The notes: generated by a model not told the origin, from the letters alone. Positions 1 through 8,628 are shown, counted from the stretch's first letter. The stretch is 64,000 bases of DNA from Ascidiaceihabitans sp. (GCA_029251465.1 JAQXDI010000037.1:43587-107586); one strand, 5' to 3'. Made by a program: numbers and translations.

Positions 1-594
1 GGCGCGCGGTTCTTGGTGGACGGGCCACAAACCCGCGACGACTACATCGACATTCTGTACCTTTTGATGGGCAAAAACCACGACATCCCGACGGGCGCAC
101 ACGAAGTTTTCTCGGCCCAAGAAATCAAATCCGCCGTTGCCAAATCGTTTGAATCCCACGCGCGCCCCCATGAAGAGGGCCTCGTCAAAGTGTTCGACCG
201 TGTGTCGTCGGACATCGGCGAGTTGAACACGATTGCCAAGCTCGGCACGTACCTCAAGGGCATCCAAGAAGCAGACGAGCGGTTCACTGGCCGCGCGATC
301 AAAAACATCACGGATGCGGTCAAAGTACGAGCGATGGATTTTGAATTGCCCGACGAATGGATGGAAAAACCCGACCTGTTCCTGTTCAAAGATTACGACA
401 CTAAAAAGGGCATGATATCCGAACTGCGCCAGCCGATCACGGTCGACATGGTGGTGCAAGAGATCAACCGCTATGCCGATAGCGAATTCCGGTATGCCGA
501 TAAATCGGATGAGGTGGCCGTGGAGGCAATGGTGCGGGATATGGGTAGGCAGGTCGAGGCGAAGAAGCGGTTTTTGTCGGAGGGGCAGGGGTGA
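1..594 (+). CDS. C-terminal part of a probable AAA-family ATPase (5' end outside window)
   Basis: The frame is open to the left edge, so only the last 197 codons or so are seen; the first internal TTG/GTG is not a credible start. What is visible is a mostly helical, charged C-terminal region, like the lid and tail of an AAA ATPase, with no Walker motifs in view because they would lie upstream. It overlaps the next gene (its TGA overlaps a GTG start), and a DUF6638-like gene follows; I recall that pairing from Rhodobacteraceae genomes. The ATPase call rests on that context and overall character, not on a visible catalytic motif. It could be another large cytoplasmic protein. Confidence 0.5.
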   Translation, partial: GARFLVDGPQTRDDYIDILYLLMGKNHDIPTGAHEVFSAQEIKSAVAKSFESHARPHEEGLVKVFDRVSSDIGELNTIAKLGTYLKGIQEADERFTGRAIKNITDAVKVRAMDFELPDEWMEKPDLFLFKDYDTKKGMISELRQPITVDMVVQEINRYADSEFRYADKSDEVAVEAMVRDMGRQVEAKKRFLSEGQG

Positions 595-971
595 TAGCTG
601 AAATCAATAGTTGGATAGTCGAACAACAAGCGATTGTAGTTACTGTTGGGTTACCAGCACTGACACTTATTGTTACCCAGTTGACGGAATACGATAATTT
701 GATCGCAACTCGTCATCTTGACGACAGTCAGCTTTCAAGAATTCCTTATTTCATAAGCAGCTTTCAAATGAAATTAAATGCAGATGAGCCATTGGCTCAA
801 GAATTAATTTCAACAATTGTTCATACGGCGGCTGTTGCATTTGATGAAGTTGAGGAAACAGATTCGAGCGTCCACAATGAATTATGTGAGGCATCGCAGA
901 AGTTTCTTAAGGATGAGTGGGATCGTTTGAAATCTGACTTAATGCATGAAGACCAAGTTATGTCGCAATGA
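591..971 (+). CDS. small low-GC protein of unknown function embedded in the operon
   Basis: 126 residues from a GTG that overlaps the upstream stop codon; its own TGA overlaps the ATG of the next gene (ATGA), so it is translationally coupled on both sides. The N-terminal 30 residues or so are hydrophobic (one possible membrane segment around residues 14-30); the rest is acidic and helical. Base composition is clearly AT-richer than both neighbours, roughly 40% GC by eye, with codons such as TTA, ATA and AAT that are rare nearby. This suggests a later insertion into an old operon. I recognise no family. Confidence 0.6.
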   Translation: MIAEINSWIVEQQAIVVTVGLPALTLIVTQLTEYDNLIATRHLDDSQLSRIPYFISSFQMKLNADEPLAQELISTIVHTAAVAFDEVEETDSSVHNELCEASQKFLKDEWDRLKSDLMHEDQVMSQ

Positions 972-2314
972 AACGCCTCATCCAACGCGGCCTTATGTTT
1001 GGCAATCTGTTCCACGTCTCCTCGCCCGCTTTGGTGGAACGCTACAATCGTGCGCTCAAACATCTGACGGGCAAGACCACCGCATTAACCGATTTCCACA
1101 TCGACATTTCCGGCTTTGCGCCCGAGGTCGGGGATGAACTGAACGACCCTGCCTACCTGAACCACGCAGGGGTGAACCGTCAGTTTATCCTGCTGTCCAC
1201 CGATCAAAAACGCGCGCCACTGCTCGATGCCAAATTCTCGACCTCCCGCACGATCCTGCGCCATTTCATCGACGAAAACGAGGCGCAGTTGTTCGCCCTG
1301 ACCGCCCGTGACGCCGTGGCAGGCGAGTTGGTGAATTCGGTCTACGACGTCTCGACCCCCGCCCGCCTGTTCGACATTCGCGCGATCAAAATCGAGGCGG
1401 ACACGACCACGGGCACCGTGCAATCGGCCAACGATCTGGCCACCAAAGTCGACACATTTCTGGAAAAAGAGGACGCGTGGTTCGACGACGTTTTGATCGC
1501 TGACATGATCAGCCTTGCCTCAAAAACCGGCGACACACGGCGCAATCCTGTGCGCCTGAAATCCGAAACGTTTGAGCAATCCAACTTTTGGACCGCGCAT
1601 TTCGGCGGGCTGTACTTGTTCCAAGGCATGGACCACCCCGCGGTGATCGCCTCGACCTCAAAGGACGGGCTAGAGGATTTGCCGGTCAAATACACCTTTG
1701 ATCTGAGCGAGCGAAATCGCATCGCAAAGTTCCTTGAATTCAACGATCTGGTCGAACCCATTGTCAAGGCGCGGGGCACCGATGCCGCCGCGATCCTATC
1801 CCAAAAGATGGAGTTCATTCTGATCGATACAATCGCCGATCAAGGCATTGATTTGACCGGTGCAACAGGGCGTGAAATGCGCCGCCTGACCCGCGAAAAT
1901 GCCCATCTTTTGCCAGACAGCTATCACGCGCTGGCCAAGCTGGTGGCGTGGGCAAAACACGGGGGCACGTGGCCGAAAATCACCTCGGATCATCCGGCGT
2001 ATTTCTACACTTTGCGCGCGGCAGATCACCCCGACGCCGACCTTGTGAACATGCTGCTGGCAGACCTGTGCCCCGCCGATATTCGCCAGCTGTTCATCTG
2101 CCACAAGGAACTGTTTTACCGGACCTACGCGCGCTGGCCGGATACCAAAAAAGACTACGTTGCCCGCTACCTTGAGGCGGAATACCAAAGCGACAAAGCA
2201 GGTGCGCGCGCCGCCCTGTTCGGGCATGCCCCAAATATGGTAGATGATGTTGCCCCGCCACCTCGCGATCTGATTGACCGGGTTGGACCTTGGGGCGCGG
2301 TAAGGAGGAAATAA
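968..2314 (+). CDS. DUF6638-like conserved protein
   Basis: 448 residues, starting at an ATG that overlaps the previous stop. The sequence has the look of a Rhodobacterales-restricted conserved cytoplasmic protein that I recall as DUF6638. It has an N-terminal block containing FGNLFHVSSPALVERYN, a middle block with DVSTPARLFDIR, and a C-terminal block with FYTLRAADHPDADLVN followed by a Cys/His-containing stretch (LFICHKELFYRTYARWP). No signal peptide or membrane segment is seen. Position after the probable ATPase and before two small membrane proteins suggests one complex or pathway, but the function is not known to me. Confidence 0.65.
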   Translation: MKRLIQRGLMFGNLFHVSSPALVERYNRALKHLTGKTTALTDFHIDISGFAPEVGDELNDPAYLNHAGVNRQFILLSTDQKRAPLLDAKFSTSRTILRHFIDENEAQLFALTARDAVAGELVNSVYDVSTPARLFDIRAIKIEADTTTGTVQSANDLATKVDTFLEKEDAWFDDVLIADMISLASKTGDTRRNPVRLKSETFEQSNFWTAHFGGLYLFQGMDHPAVIASTSKDGLEDLPVKYTFDLSERNRIAKFLEFNDLVEPIVKARGTDAAAILSQKMEFILIDTIADQGIDLTGATGREMRRLTRENAHLLPDSYHALAKLVAWAKHGGTWPKITSDHPAYFYTLRAADHPDADLVNMLLADLCPADIRQLFICHKELFYRTYARWPDTKKDYVARYLEAEYQSDKAGARAALFGHAPNMVDDVAPPPRDLIDRVGPWGAVRRK

Positions 2315-2581
2315 ATGTTTGCACTGGCCCGTTTGTTGTTCATGGGGTTCATCGTTTTGTCGGTGATCTACATCTGCCTGTCGCTCTATTCGCGCTCAAA
2401 ACGCCGCGTCAAACTGGGCGTGGAATGGGACGAAGAAGGGATGGAAGGCGACCGCGACGCCTTTGTCCAAGAGGGGCTTGACGACTACGACGGATCACTG
2501 CGCCGCAAACTGATTTTGGGGGTGTATGTCGTGCCCTTCGTGCTTATGTGCGTGATCATCTACCTGACGAATTTTGCCTAA
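2315..2581 (+). CDS. small membrane protein, unknown function
   Basis: 88 residues, immediately after the previous stop (AAGGAGG-like ribosome site in the end of the upstream gene). Two hydrophobic segments, residues about 4-24 and 66-86, flank an acidic central loop rich in Asp/Glu/Arg, so a two-helix inner-membrane topology is likely. It sits between the DUF6638-like and DUF1523-like genes in the same operon. No recognisable motif. Confidence 0.7.
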   Translation: MFALARLLFMGFIVLSVIYICLSLYSRSKRRVKLGVEWDEEGMEGDRDAFVQEGLDDYDGSLRRKLILGVYVVPFVLMCVIIYLTNFA

Positions 2582-2592
2582 AGGGGCCTGAA

Positions 2593-3243
2593 ATGCGCTA
2601 CATTAAATGGGTCTTGATCATCACCTTTTGGGTTCTGGTGGCATCATTCTTTCACTACACGTTGCCGCAAAAAGACATCGTGCGGATCACCGACACCTAC
2701 GAAAAACGGATTGATTTTGGCGAGAATTCGATCTTTTGGGCGACGGCGGATGTTGGGTCTGACGGGACAACAGCGAACCGCGATGTGTTCTTTATCCAGT
2801 CGCGCCAGGCCAGCAACGACCGCGTCATGGTCTACCGCAACGAGGACACGGGCTGGGGTTGGCCGCCCTACCTGAAATTCGACACATCCAACCTGCAGGC
2901 CGAAGCGGCAGATGCCAAATCAACCGCCGCCGCGCCGCAATACGCAATCGTCAAACACTACGGCTGGCGCAACGAATTTTTGTCGATCTTTCCCAACGCG
3001 ATTTCCGTCACACCCGTCGACGGGCCAAACGCGTCCAAGGGCATTCCGGTCCTGAACATCTTTATTCTGCTGCTGTTTGCGATGGTCGTGTATTTCATCT
3101 GGGTGCGGTGGCGCCGGTTCCGCATGGCGCGAATTGATCCCGCGCTCGAGGAAATGCAGGACAATTGGGATGCGGCGGGTGACGCTGTCAGTGAACGTGG
3201 CGGGCGTGTGCGGCGCTGGATCAATACGTGGTGGGCGAAATAG
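2593..3243 (+). CDS. DUF1523-like membrane protein
   Basis: 216 residues. The ATG at 2593 is chosen over an upstream in-frame start because an AAGGGG ribosome site lies just before it. The N-terminal segment (about 5-22) and a C-terminal segment (about 155-175) are membrane-spanning, with a periplasmic-looking domain between and a basic cytoplasmic tail. The N-terminus containing HYTLPQKDIVRITDTYEKR matches the DUF1523 family as I remember it from Rhodobacteraceae. Last gene of the operon; it converges on the glycosyltransferase at 3247 with a gap of only 3 bp. Confidence 0.75.
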   Translation: MRYIKWVLIITFWVLVASFFHYTLPQKDIVRITDTYEKRIDFGENSIFWATADVGSDGTTANRDVFFIQSRQASNDRVMVYRNEDTGWGWPPYLKFDTSNLQAEAADAKSTAAAPQYAIVKHYGWRNEFLSIFPNAISVTPVDGPNASKGIPVLNIFILLLFAMVVYFIWVRWRRFRMARIDPALEEMQDNWDAAGDAVSERGGRVRRWINTWWAK

Positions 3244-3246
3244 CGA

Positions 3247-4824
3247 TCAGTCCGAGAACAAATACTCGGCCTGCGCAATTTCGCGCCCTTGCTCAACGCT
3301 GATCGACAGGAACCGCGACAGCGCTTTGGCATTGTCGTCAACATCGACGCTTTCGCGCATGCGGGCGAAATTCTCAAAGCCCGCGTCGCGGATACGGTCG
3401 CTTTCAAAAACCATGTCGTTGCGAATGGTCGGCAACAGCCGGTCTAGCGTTTCGGTCGAGGTTTGATCCCCCGCAAGGCCCACGCGCATCGCGTGCCCGA
3501 TCAGGTAATCCTCTGAGAAATTGCAGTCGATTTCCAGCATCCGCGTGACCGAACGATCCTCGACAAAATCCTTGAGCAATTCGATGTTGCCCGGATCCAT
3601 ACAGACGATCAGCTGGTCGGTTTCGTAATAATCAAACAGCATCCGCATCAAGGCACGCCGGTGCCGCGTCCGTTTGCCCAGCGTTTTCTGGATGCCGCCC
3701 AGATCGGGCAGCGGAGTGTCTTCTTCGTTGAACAGGTATTCGATGGCGGGCACGTTGGTGACTTGGCGGATGCGTTCCACCACCCGTTTGGCGACGTGCC
3801 ATTTCTTGCAAATCACAATCATCAATTCGTGTTCACGGCCCAGCGTGCTTTCGGTTTCCCAGAACCGCGTGGCAAAACGGCGCCCAATGCGGCCACGCCC
3901 GGTTAGAAATTTGAACAGCCCCGCGCCCTCGTTCGAGATTTGGAACGGCACGCCTTCGGCCGCATACAGCAACCCCAGCCTTCGTTTCAGATCTTTGGCC
4001 TCGGCACTGATCTTGCGGGCGAACAGGAAATCTTGGGACAGCAACAGATCGTAGTGATCGTCGTAAAACGTGACCGGCATCCCGTAGTCGGTGAACAGCA
4101 AAAACGTCAGCGTGCGCGACCGGATTTCGCTTTCCGGCACCACATGGCGCACGATGGTTTGAAAGAACGTCTCGTCCGGGATCCAGGTTGTGCGAAAGAA
4201 TCGCATCACGTCTTTGCGCTGGCGGGTGAATTCGAGAACCCATTCGACCGTGCGACGGCGCAGGCACCACCACTGGCTGCCGATCTGAACCTGAATGTCC
4301 GCGGGCACGTCGCGGGTGATCCCGAACTTGCGCTGGAAATTGAAGGACCAGTAGAACAGGCGTTTTTGGGTGCGTTCGTTGAACCAATGGCGATAGATCA
4401 GGCGTTCTTCTTTGAACCCCGTTTTGATCCAATCGCTGTCAAAATAATCAAAGCTTTCGACAAAATCGACGTCATTGTCGTCGAGAAACTGGTGGGTGTA
4501 TTCCGCCGATTTGACGGCCATGCAGTCACCCGAAAGCATGTAAAAGTGGGTCGCGCGTGGAAATGCATCAACGGCGGATTCGACTGCATACAGCGTGGCT
4601 TGGACCAACGACCATTCGCCCCAACCGCATTTGATCCGTCGGTGGGCGTAGGTGACGTTTTCGTTATCCTTGAGCGCATCTTTGATTTTGGCGAAGTGTT
4701 CTGGATTTGCGCGGGCATCAAAGTGAATCGACATGTAGTCGCCAGCCGCAGTCAGCCGTTGCGCCTGCTTGATAATGGCGTCCGGATCCTTGTGACACAG
4801 CAATATGTAGGCGATTTTTGCCAT
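3247..4824 (-). CDS. GT14-type beta-1,6-N-acetylglucosaminyltransferase (core-2/I-branching like) with C-terminal DUF5928-type region
   Basis: 525 residues. The N-terminal domain (about 1-280) starts with AKIAYILLCHKDPD and contains HFDARANPEHF, the HFYMLSGDCMAVK segment and IGSQWWCLRR, the pattern of GT14 xylosyl/GlcNAc-transferases that use UDP-sugars. The C-terminal half (about 290-525) resembles the associated DUF5927/5928 region seen in roseobacter homologues. No signal peptide or membrane helix, so it probably acts at the cytoplasmic face. It is divergent from a sulfotransferase, suggesting modification of the same surface glycan. Acceptor unknown. Confidence 0.8.
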   Translation of the reverse strand: MAKIAYILLCHKDPDAIIKQAQRLTAAGDYMSIHFDARANPEHFAKIKDALKDNENVTYAHRRIKCGWGEWSLVQATLYAVESAVDAFPRATHFYMLSGDCMAVKSAEYTHQFLDDNDVDFVESFDYFDSDWIKTGFKEERLIYRHWFNERTQKRLFYWSFNFQRKFGITRDVPADIQVQIGSQWWCLRRRTVEWVLEFTRQRKDVMRFFRTTWIPDETFFQTIVRHVVPESEIRSRTLTFLLFTDYGMPVTFYDDHYDLLLSQDFLFARKISAEAKDLKRRLGLLYAAEGVPFQISNEGAGLFKFLTGRGRIGRRFATRFWETESTLGREHELMIVICKKWHVAKRVVERIRQVTNVPAIEYLFNEEDTPLPDLGGIQKTLGKRTRHRRALMRMLFDYYETDQLIVCMDPGNIELLKDFVEDRSVTRMLEIDCNFSEDYLIGHAMRVGLAGDQTSTETLDRLLPTIRNDMVFESDRIRDAGFENFARMRESVDVDDNAKALSRFLSISVEQGREIAQAEYLFSD

Positions 4825-4987
4825 ATTGGAAACGAACTGCCCCTTTGCGTAAGATTGTTTACGTTGTTAAAGGTGAAGAGTGATTGAATAAACAGGATTT
4901 ATTTGCTTTTTTGCGCCAAGACCAAACTGTTGCCGATAAAACAGTGCCAAAAAGCATCAAAGCGCGCGAACGTAGAGGACGAGTAGT

Positions 4988-5806
4988 ATGGGTTTTCCCG
5001 GAACGTGGATGACGGAAAGTGAAAGCATGGTGTACCGCGTGGTGCCCAAATGCGCGTGTTCGACCATTGGTCAGATCATGCATTTTTCCGATCATGGCGA
5101 ATTTTTCGACGGCGACATTCATGACGCCCAAGGCGGGCTGCACAAGTGGGCGCTTGAGAACAGCCAGGGGCCGATCACGCAGAATGTGCAGAATCACGAA
5201 TCGTATTCGTTTACCTGCGTGCGCAATCCCTACACGCGGATTCTGTCGTCGTTCTTTGATAAAATTTGCGGAATTCAACGCAACGGTAAGCGCTATCGCG
5301 GTAATCTTGTGCCGCTGTTGGTTCAGAAATACGGGATCGAAGTGGGCGGTGATGATGGCAAGCAAGAGTTTGACCAGATCAAATCCTTTCGCCGGTTCTT
5401 GTTGTTTGCCCGTGACACCATTCGCTGGCGCCGTCCGATGGATCCGGACATTCACTGGTCCGCGATGTCGGGCCACGTCAGCACGTTCATCGTGAACGGC
5501 GGGCAGTACGACAAAATCATCTGGACGGAAAAGTTCAACGAAGGCATGGCCGATGTTTTGGGCGCAATCGAATCGCCGCATGCGGTTGATCTGGAAACGA
5601 TCCCGCGGTTCAACGAATCCGAAGGGCATGGACCAAAGCGTGCGCATCCCGTCGAGGATTATTTCGACGATATGTCGATGCATCTGGTCTACGAGATTTT
5701 CAAACGCGATTTTGACGTGTTCAAATATGATTTTGAAAACCCGGCCAACAAGCTGCCAATTGGTGAGATTGACCTACACGAAGTGCACAAAAAGCTTGGT
5801 GACTGA
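4988..5806 (+). CDS. PAPS-dependent sulfotransferase, Sulfotransfer_2-like
   Basis: 272 residues, start supported by AGAGGA upstream of the ATG. The 5'-phosphosulfate loop is visible near residue 20 (VVPKCACSTI, the lipid/carbohydrate sulfotransferase PKxxxT/S pattern) and the 3'-phosphate-binding segment near residue 78 (CVRNPYTRILSSFFDK). Such enzymes transfer sulfate from PAPS to sugar hydroxyls. No signal peptide, as usual for the bacterial members. A hairpin element follows the stop. Divergent from the GT14-type gene, from which it is separated by 163 bp that must hold both promoters. Confidence 0.85.
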   Translation: MGFPGTWMTESESMVYRVVPKCACSTIGQIMHFSDHGEFFDGDIHDAQGGLHKWALENSQGPITQNVQNHESYSFTCVRNPYTRILSSFFDKICGIQRNGKRYRGNLVPLLVQKYGIEVGGDDGKQEFDQIKSFRRFLLFARDTIRWRRPMDPDIHWSAMSGHVSTFIVNGGQYDKIIWTEKFNEGMADVLGAIESPHAVDLETIPRFNESEGHGPKRAHPVEDYFDDMSMHLVYEIFKRDFDVFKYDFENPANKLPIGEIDLHEVHKKLGD

Positions 5807-5823
5807 GCTTTTGTTGTGATGCG

Positions 5824-5870
5824 GATGGGGGCGTTGCCCCCGTCGCTGTGCGACTCCCCCAGAGTATTTT
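5824..5870. repeat. GC-rich hairpin with conserved-looking tail; likely terminator or dispersed intergenic element
   Basis: GGGGGC-gtt-GCCCCC stem at 5827-5841 (extendable to 5824-5844 with one G-T pair), followed by GACTCCCCCAGAGTATTTT. It lies between two convergent genes. The tail resembles intergenic sequences I recall recurring in Rhodobacteraceae genomes, but only this copy is seen here. Confidence 0.5.
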
Positions 5871-5898
5871 GGATCAGAACAAGCGGCGAAGTGTGCCG

Positions 5899-6576
5899 TT
5901 AGTTTGCCGCGATTACACCGGCGACGCGTTGGCCGATTTTGCGGCTGGCCTTGACTGACGGATGGATGCGATCTGCGGCGTGGTAGGATTTATCGCCGCT
6001 TTTCACCATGTCTTTGACCGGCACAAACCACACGCCTTTGTCGCGCTTGGCCATCAGGGCGAGGCGGCGTTCCAGTTCATCGCCGTCATCGCGGCAGCTT
6101 TCGATGGGCGAGCCGAAGCCGGGTGAGCGCAAGTAACCCACGTAGATCACACGCGATTTTCCGCTGCGCACTTTGGCCACCAGTCTTGGGATCTCACCGC
6201 GTTTGCCGTCTTTTGAAATCAGCTTGTCCATTTTGCGCCGACAATCAGAGCAGCCGCAGCCGAGCCACAAGTCGTTGCCGCCGCCGTTCATCAAAACCCA
6301 TTCCCATTGGCCGGGCCGGTATTGTTTTGAAATGTTGAACCCGAGGCTGCCGGACAGGGGCAGTTTGTAGATGATGCGGGCACCAGACACGGACCGGTTT
6401 TCGACCGGTCGTTTGAGCGCCTTGCCGACGATGTCAGGGATGGATTGGCCAGAGCTGCGATAAAACGCAAAGAACGAATCGCCCATCGCCATGATGCGCG
6501 CCTTTTCTTGGGCAGTGGCGGTGCTGGAAATTAGACAAATAGCTAAAATTTGCAGTAGAAATCGGATTTGGCGCAT
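5899..6576 (-). CDS. secreted SGNH/GDSL-family hydrolase
   Basis: 225 residues with a signal peptide (about 1-22, ending near TATAQ). Family blocks are in order: GDSF at about residue 32-35 (block I nucleophile Ser), a Gly block, GGGND near residue 98 (block III Asn), and DRIHPS near residue 202 (block V Asp/His). It is therefore a probable periplasmic esterase or acyl/acetyl hydrolase. It carries a Cys-rich insert (CGCSDC) after the GGGND block that could form disulfides. Substrate not predictable. Convergent with the sulfotransferase. Confidence 0.8.
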   Translation of the reverse strand: MRQIRFLLQILAICLISSTATAQEKARIMAMGDSFFAFYRSSGQSIPDIVGKALKRPVENRSVSGARIIYKLPLSGSLGFNISKQYRPGQWEWVLMNGGGNDLWLGCGCSDCRRKMDKLISKDGKRGEIPRLVAKVRSGKSRVIYVGYLRSPGFGSPIESCRDDGDELERRLALMAKRDKGVWFVPVKDMVKSGDKSYHAADRIHPSVKASRKIGQRVAGVIAAN

Positions 6577-6698
6577 GTCGTCCTCAACTCATTACGTCGT
6601 CAATATTCGTCACACGATAACGACAAACTATGATCAAAACATGACCAATCCCGTTGATACCTTGCGCCTTTGCCAGACAAACCCTACATCCCAAAGTC

Positions 6699-7178
6699 AT
6701 GTCACAGAACACCAAATCAGACCCAAACTACAAAGTGATCGCCGAAAACCGGCGCGCGCGCTTTGACTATGCCATCAGCGATGACATCGAATGCGGTATC
6801 ATCCTCGAGGGGTCCGAGGTGAAATCTATGCGCGTCGGCGGCACCAACATCGCCGAAAGCTATGCGGCGGTCGAAGATGGTGAATTGTGGTTGGTGAACA
6901 GCTACATCGCGCCCTACAGAGGCGCGCGCACGTTCAAACACGTCGAGCGCCGTCGCCGCAAGCTGTTGGTTAGCCGCAAGCAAATGTCTGATCTGTGGAC
7001 CGCGACGCAGCGCAAAGGCATGACGCTGGTGCCGATCGTGATGTACTTTAACCACCGTGGTCTGGCCAAGATCAAGCTGGGCATCGCCAAGGGCAAACAG
7101 AACCACGACAAGCGCGCCAACGAGGCGAAACGCGACTGGTCCCGTCAGAAATCCCGTCTGATGAAAGACAACGGTTAA
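6699..7178 (+). CDS. smpB: SsrA-binding protein SmpB
   Basis: 159 residues from the ATG at 6699 (a longer frame begins at 6654, but the N-terminus [21 protein letters not shown] fits the family start). SmpB binds tmRNA and delivers it to stalled ribosomes for trans-translation. Family hallmarks visible: [13 protein letters not shown], the [18 protein letters not shown] segment, and the basic C-terminal tail [16 protein letters not shown] that enters the mRNA channel. The tmRNA gene itself is not in this window. Stands alone between intergenic regions. Confidence 0.97.
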   Translation: MSQNTKSDPNYKVIAENRRARFDYAISDDIECGIILEGSEVKSMRVGGTNIAESYAAVEDGELWLVNSYIAPYRGARTFKHVERRRRKLLVSRKQMSDLWTATQRKGMTLVPIVMYFNHRGLAKIKLGIAKGKQNHDKRANEAKRDWSRQKSRLMKDNG

Positions 7179-7310
7179 CCCTAGGTTACGGGGCCGTTTG
7201 CCGCATTATTCCCCTTATTTGGAAATCCAGTCTCTCTTAGGTTGTCCACGCAGCATAGGGTGGGGGCACTGGGCTGCACAATATAAAGACCTCCAACAGG
7301 GAATACGAAT

Positions 7311-7601
7311 ATGGAACTTATTATTGGTCTTTTGTCCGGTGCTGTCGGTGGCAACGCTGCGGGTAAACTGCTGGGTAGCTTGAACCAAGGCACCCTGATC
7401 AACTCGATCGCGGGTATTGTTGGTGGTGGTCTTGGTGGCACGATCCTGAGCGCGATTGGCGCACCTGATCTGGCCGGTGCCGCTGGCGAAGCTGGTGGCC
7501 TCGATTTCGGCGCGATCATTGGCCAAGTTGTCGGTGGCGGCGTTGGTGGCGGCGGTTTGCTGGCGCTGGTCGGTGTTGCCGGCAACATGATGTCCAAGTA
7601 A
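7311..7601 (+). CDS. small glycine-zipper membrane-type protein, unknown function
   Basis: 96 residues, ribosome site AGGGA upstream. Nearly the whole chain is Gly/Ala/Ile/Leu with repeated GxxxG spacing (GGGLGG, VVGGGVGGGG), the look of a glycine-zipper protein packed in or on a membrane. No signal peptidase motif and no charged domain. A G-U-containing hairpin with a T-run follows, making this a monocistronic unit. Its codon use (many GGT/GCT) hints at strong expression. No named family recognised. Confidence 0.7.
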   Translation: MELIIGLLSGAVGGNAAGKLLGSLNQGTLINSIAGIVGGGLGGTILSAIGAPDLAGAAGEAGGLDFGAIIGQVVGGGVGGGGLLALVGVAGNMMSK

Positions 7602-7609
7602 CGATTTTT

Positions 7610-7643
7610 GGAATGGGTGCCGCCTCTGGTGCCCATTCCGTTT
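7610..7643 (+). terminator. intrinsic terminator
   Basis: GGAATGGGTGCC pairs with GGTGCCCATTCC (two G-U pairs) around a 6-nt loop and is followed by GTTTTAG, right after the stop of the glycine-zipper gene. Confidence 0.75.
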
Positions 7644-7757
7644 TAGTGGCCAAGTGTTTGGCCAAACGGTGCGGGAAACTTATGACCTTGCACCTTGCCT
7701 CGACCCCTTCATACCGTTAGCAAAAGGGCGTATTTCCACGCCGACGGAGGGACCGAG

Positions 7758-8627
7758 ATGGCTGACACTGTTCTAGGCGACGATCCACGCACACTTGTAT
7801 CGACGGACTGGCTTGCCCAGCACCTCAAGGACCCCGATTTGCGGCTGCTTGATGCCTCGCTGTTTTTGCCGGGCATCGATCGCAATGGCCGCGCCGAATA
7901 TGATGCGGCCCACATTCCGGGTGCGCGGTTCTTTGACATTGATGACATCAGCGACGGGCGGTCTGATTTGCCGCACATGGTGCCTCCGGTCGAGAAATTC
8001 ATGTCGCGGATGCGTGCGATGGGCGTTGGTGACGGGCATCAGATTGTTGTCTACGACAGCGCCGGATTGTTTTCGGCAGCCCGCGTTTGGTGGCTGTTCC
8101 GCCTGATGGGTCAGATGAACATTGCTGTGCTGGACGGTGGTTTCCCCAAATGGCAGGCCGAGGGGCGCGAAATCGAAGACATGCCCCCCGTCATTCGTGA
8201 TCGCCACATGACCGTGCGGTTCCAGAACCATCTGGTGCGCGACGTCACGCAGGTGTCCTCTGCGTCCAAGCTGGGGACCAGCCAGATCGTTGATGCGCGT
8301 GCCGCTGCCCGGTTCCGCGGTGAGGCCCCTGAACCACGTGAAGGCCTGCGGTCCGGCCACATCCCCGGTGCGCGCAGTGTGCCCTACACCGAGCTGCTGA
8401 ATGCCGACGCCACCATGAAATCACCCGATCAAACCCGCGCCATTTTCAAGGCTGCTGGCGTCGATCTGAAAAAACCAATCATCACCACCTGCGGGTCCGG
8501 TGTGACTGCTGCCATTCTTGCGCTTGCGCTGGAACGGATGGGTCATGACAGCTGGTCTTTGTACGATGGATCCTGGACCGAATGGGGCATGTTCCCCACC
8601 GTTCCTGTCGCAACCGGAGACGCCTAA
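7758..8627 (+). CDS. sseA: 3-mercaptopyruvate sulfurtransferase (two-domain rhodanese)
   Basis: 289 residues. ATG at 7758 preferred because GGAGGGA precedes it. Tandem rhodanese domains: an N-terminal inactive one (ADTVLGDD to about 140) and a C-terminal catalytic one ending in TTCGSGVTA near residue 245, the Cys loop typical of SseA-type 3-mercaptopyruvate sulfurtransferases rather than thiosulfate rhodaneses (CRxGxR). It would move sulfane sulfur from mercaptopyruvate to thiol or cyanide acceptors. It is 1 bp from the aminotransferase start, so the two are cotranscribed; the aminotransferase could make mercaptopyruvate from cysteine (inference). Confidence 0.93.
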   Translation: MADTVLGDDPRTLVSTDWLAQHLKDPDLRLLDASLFLPGIDRNGRAEYDAAHIPGARFFDIDDISDGRSDLPHMVPPVEKFMSRMRAMGVGDGHQIVVYDSAGLFSAARVWWLFRLMGQMNIAVLDGGFPKWQAEGREIEDMPPVIRDRHMTVRFQNHLVRDVTQVSSASKLGTSQIVDARAAARFRGEAPEPREGLRSGHIPGARSVPYTELLNADATMKSPDQTRAIFKAAGVDLKKPIITTCGSGVTAAILALALERMGHDSWSLYDGSWTEWGMFPTVPVATGDA

Positions 8628-8628
8628 A

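Noticed and set aside
3940..4887. 315-codon open frame on the plus strand
   Set aside because: Antisense to the well supported GT14-type gene; Phe/Asp-rich composition is the mirror of its codon bias, with no motif and no ribosome site.
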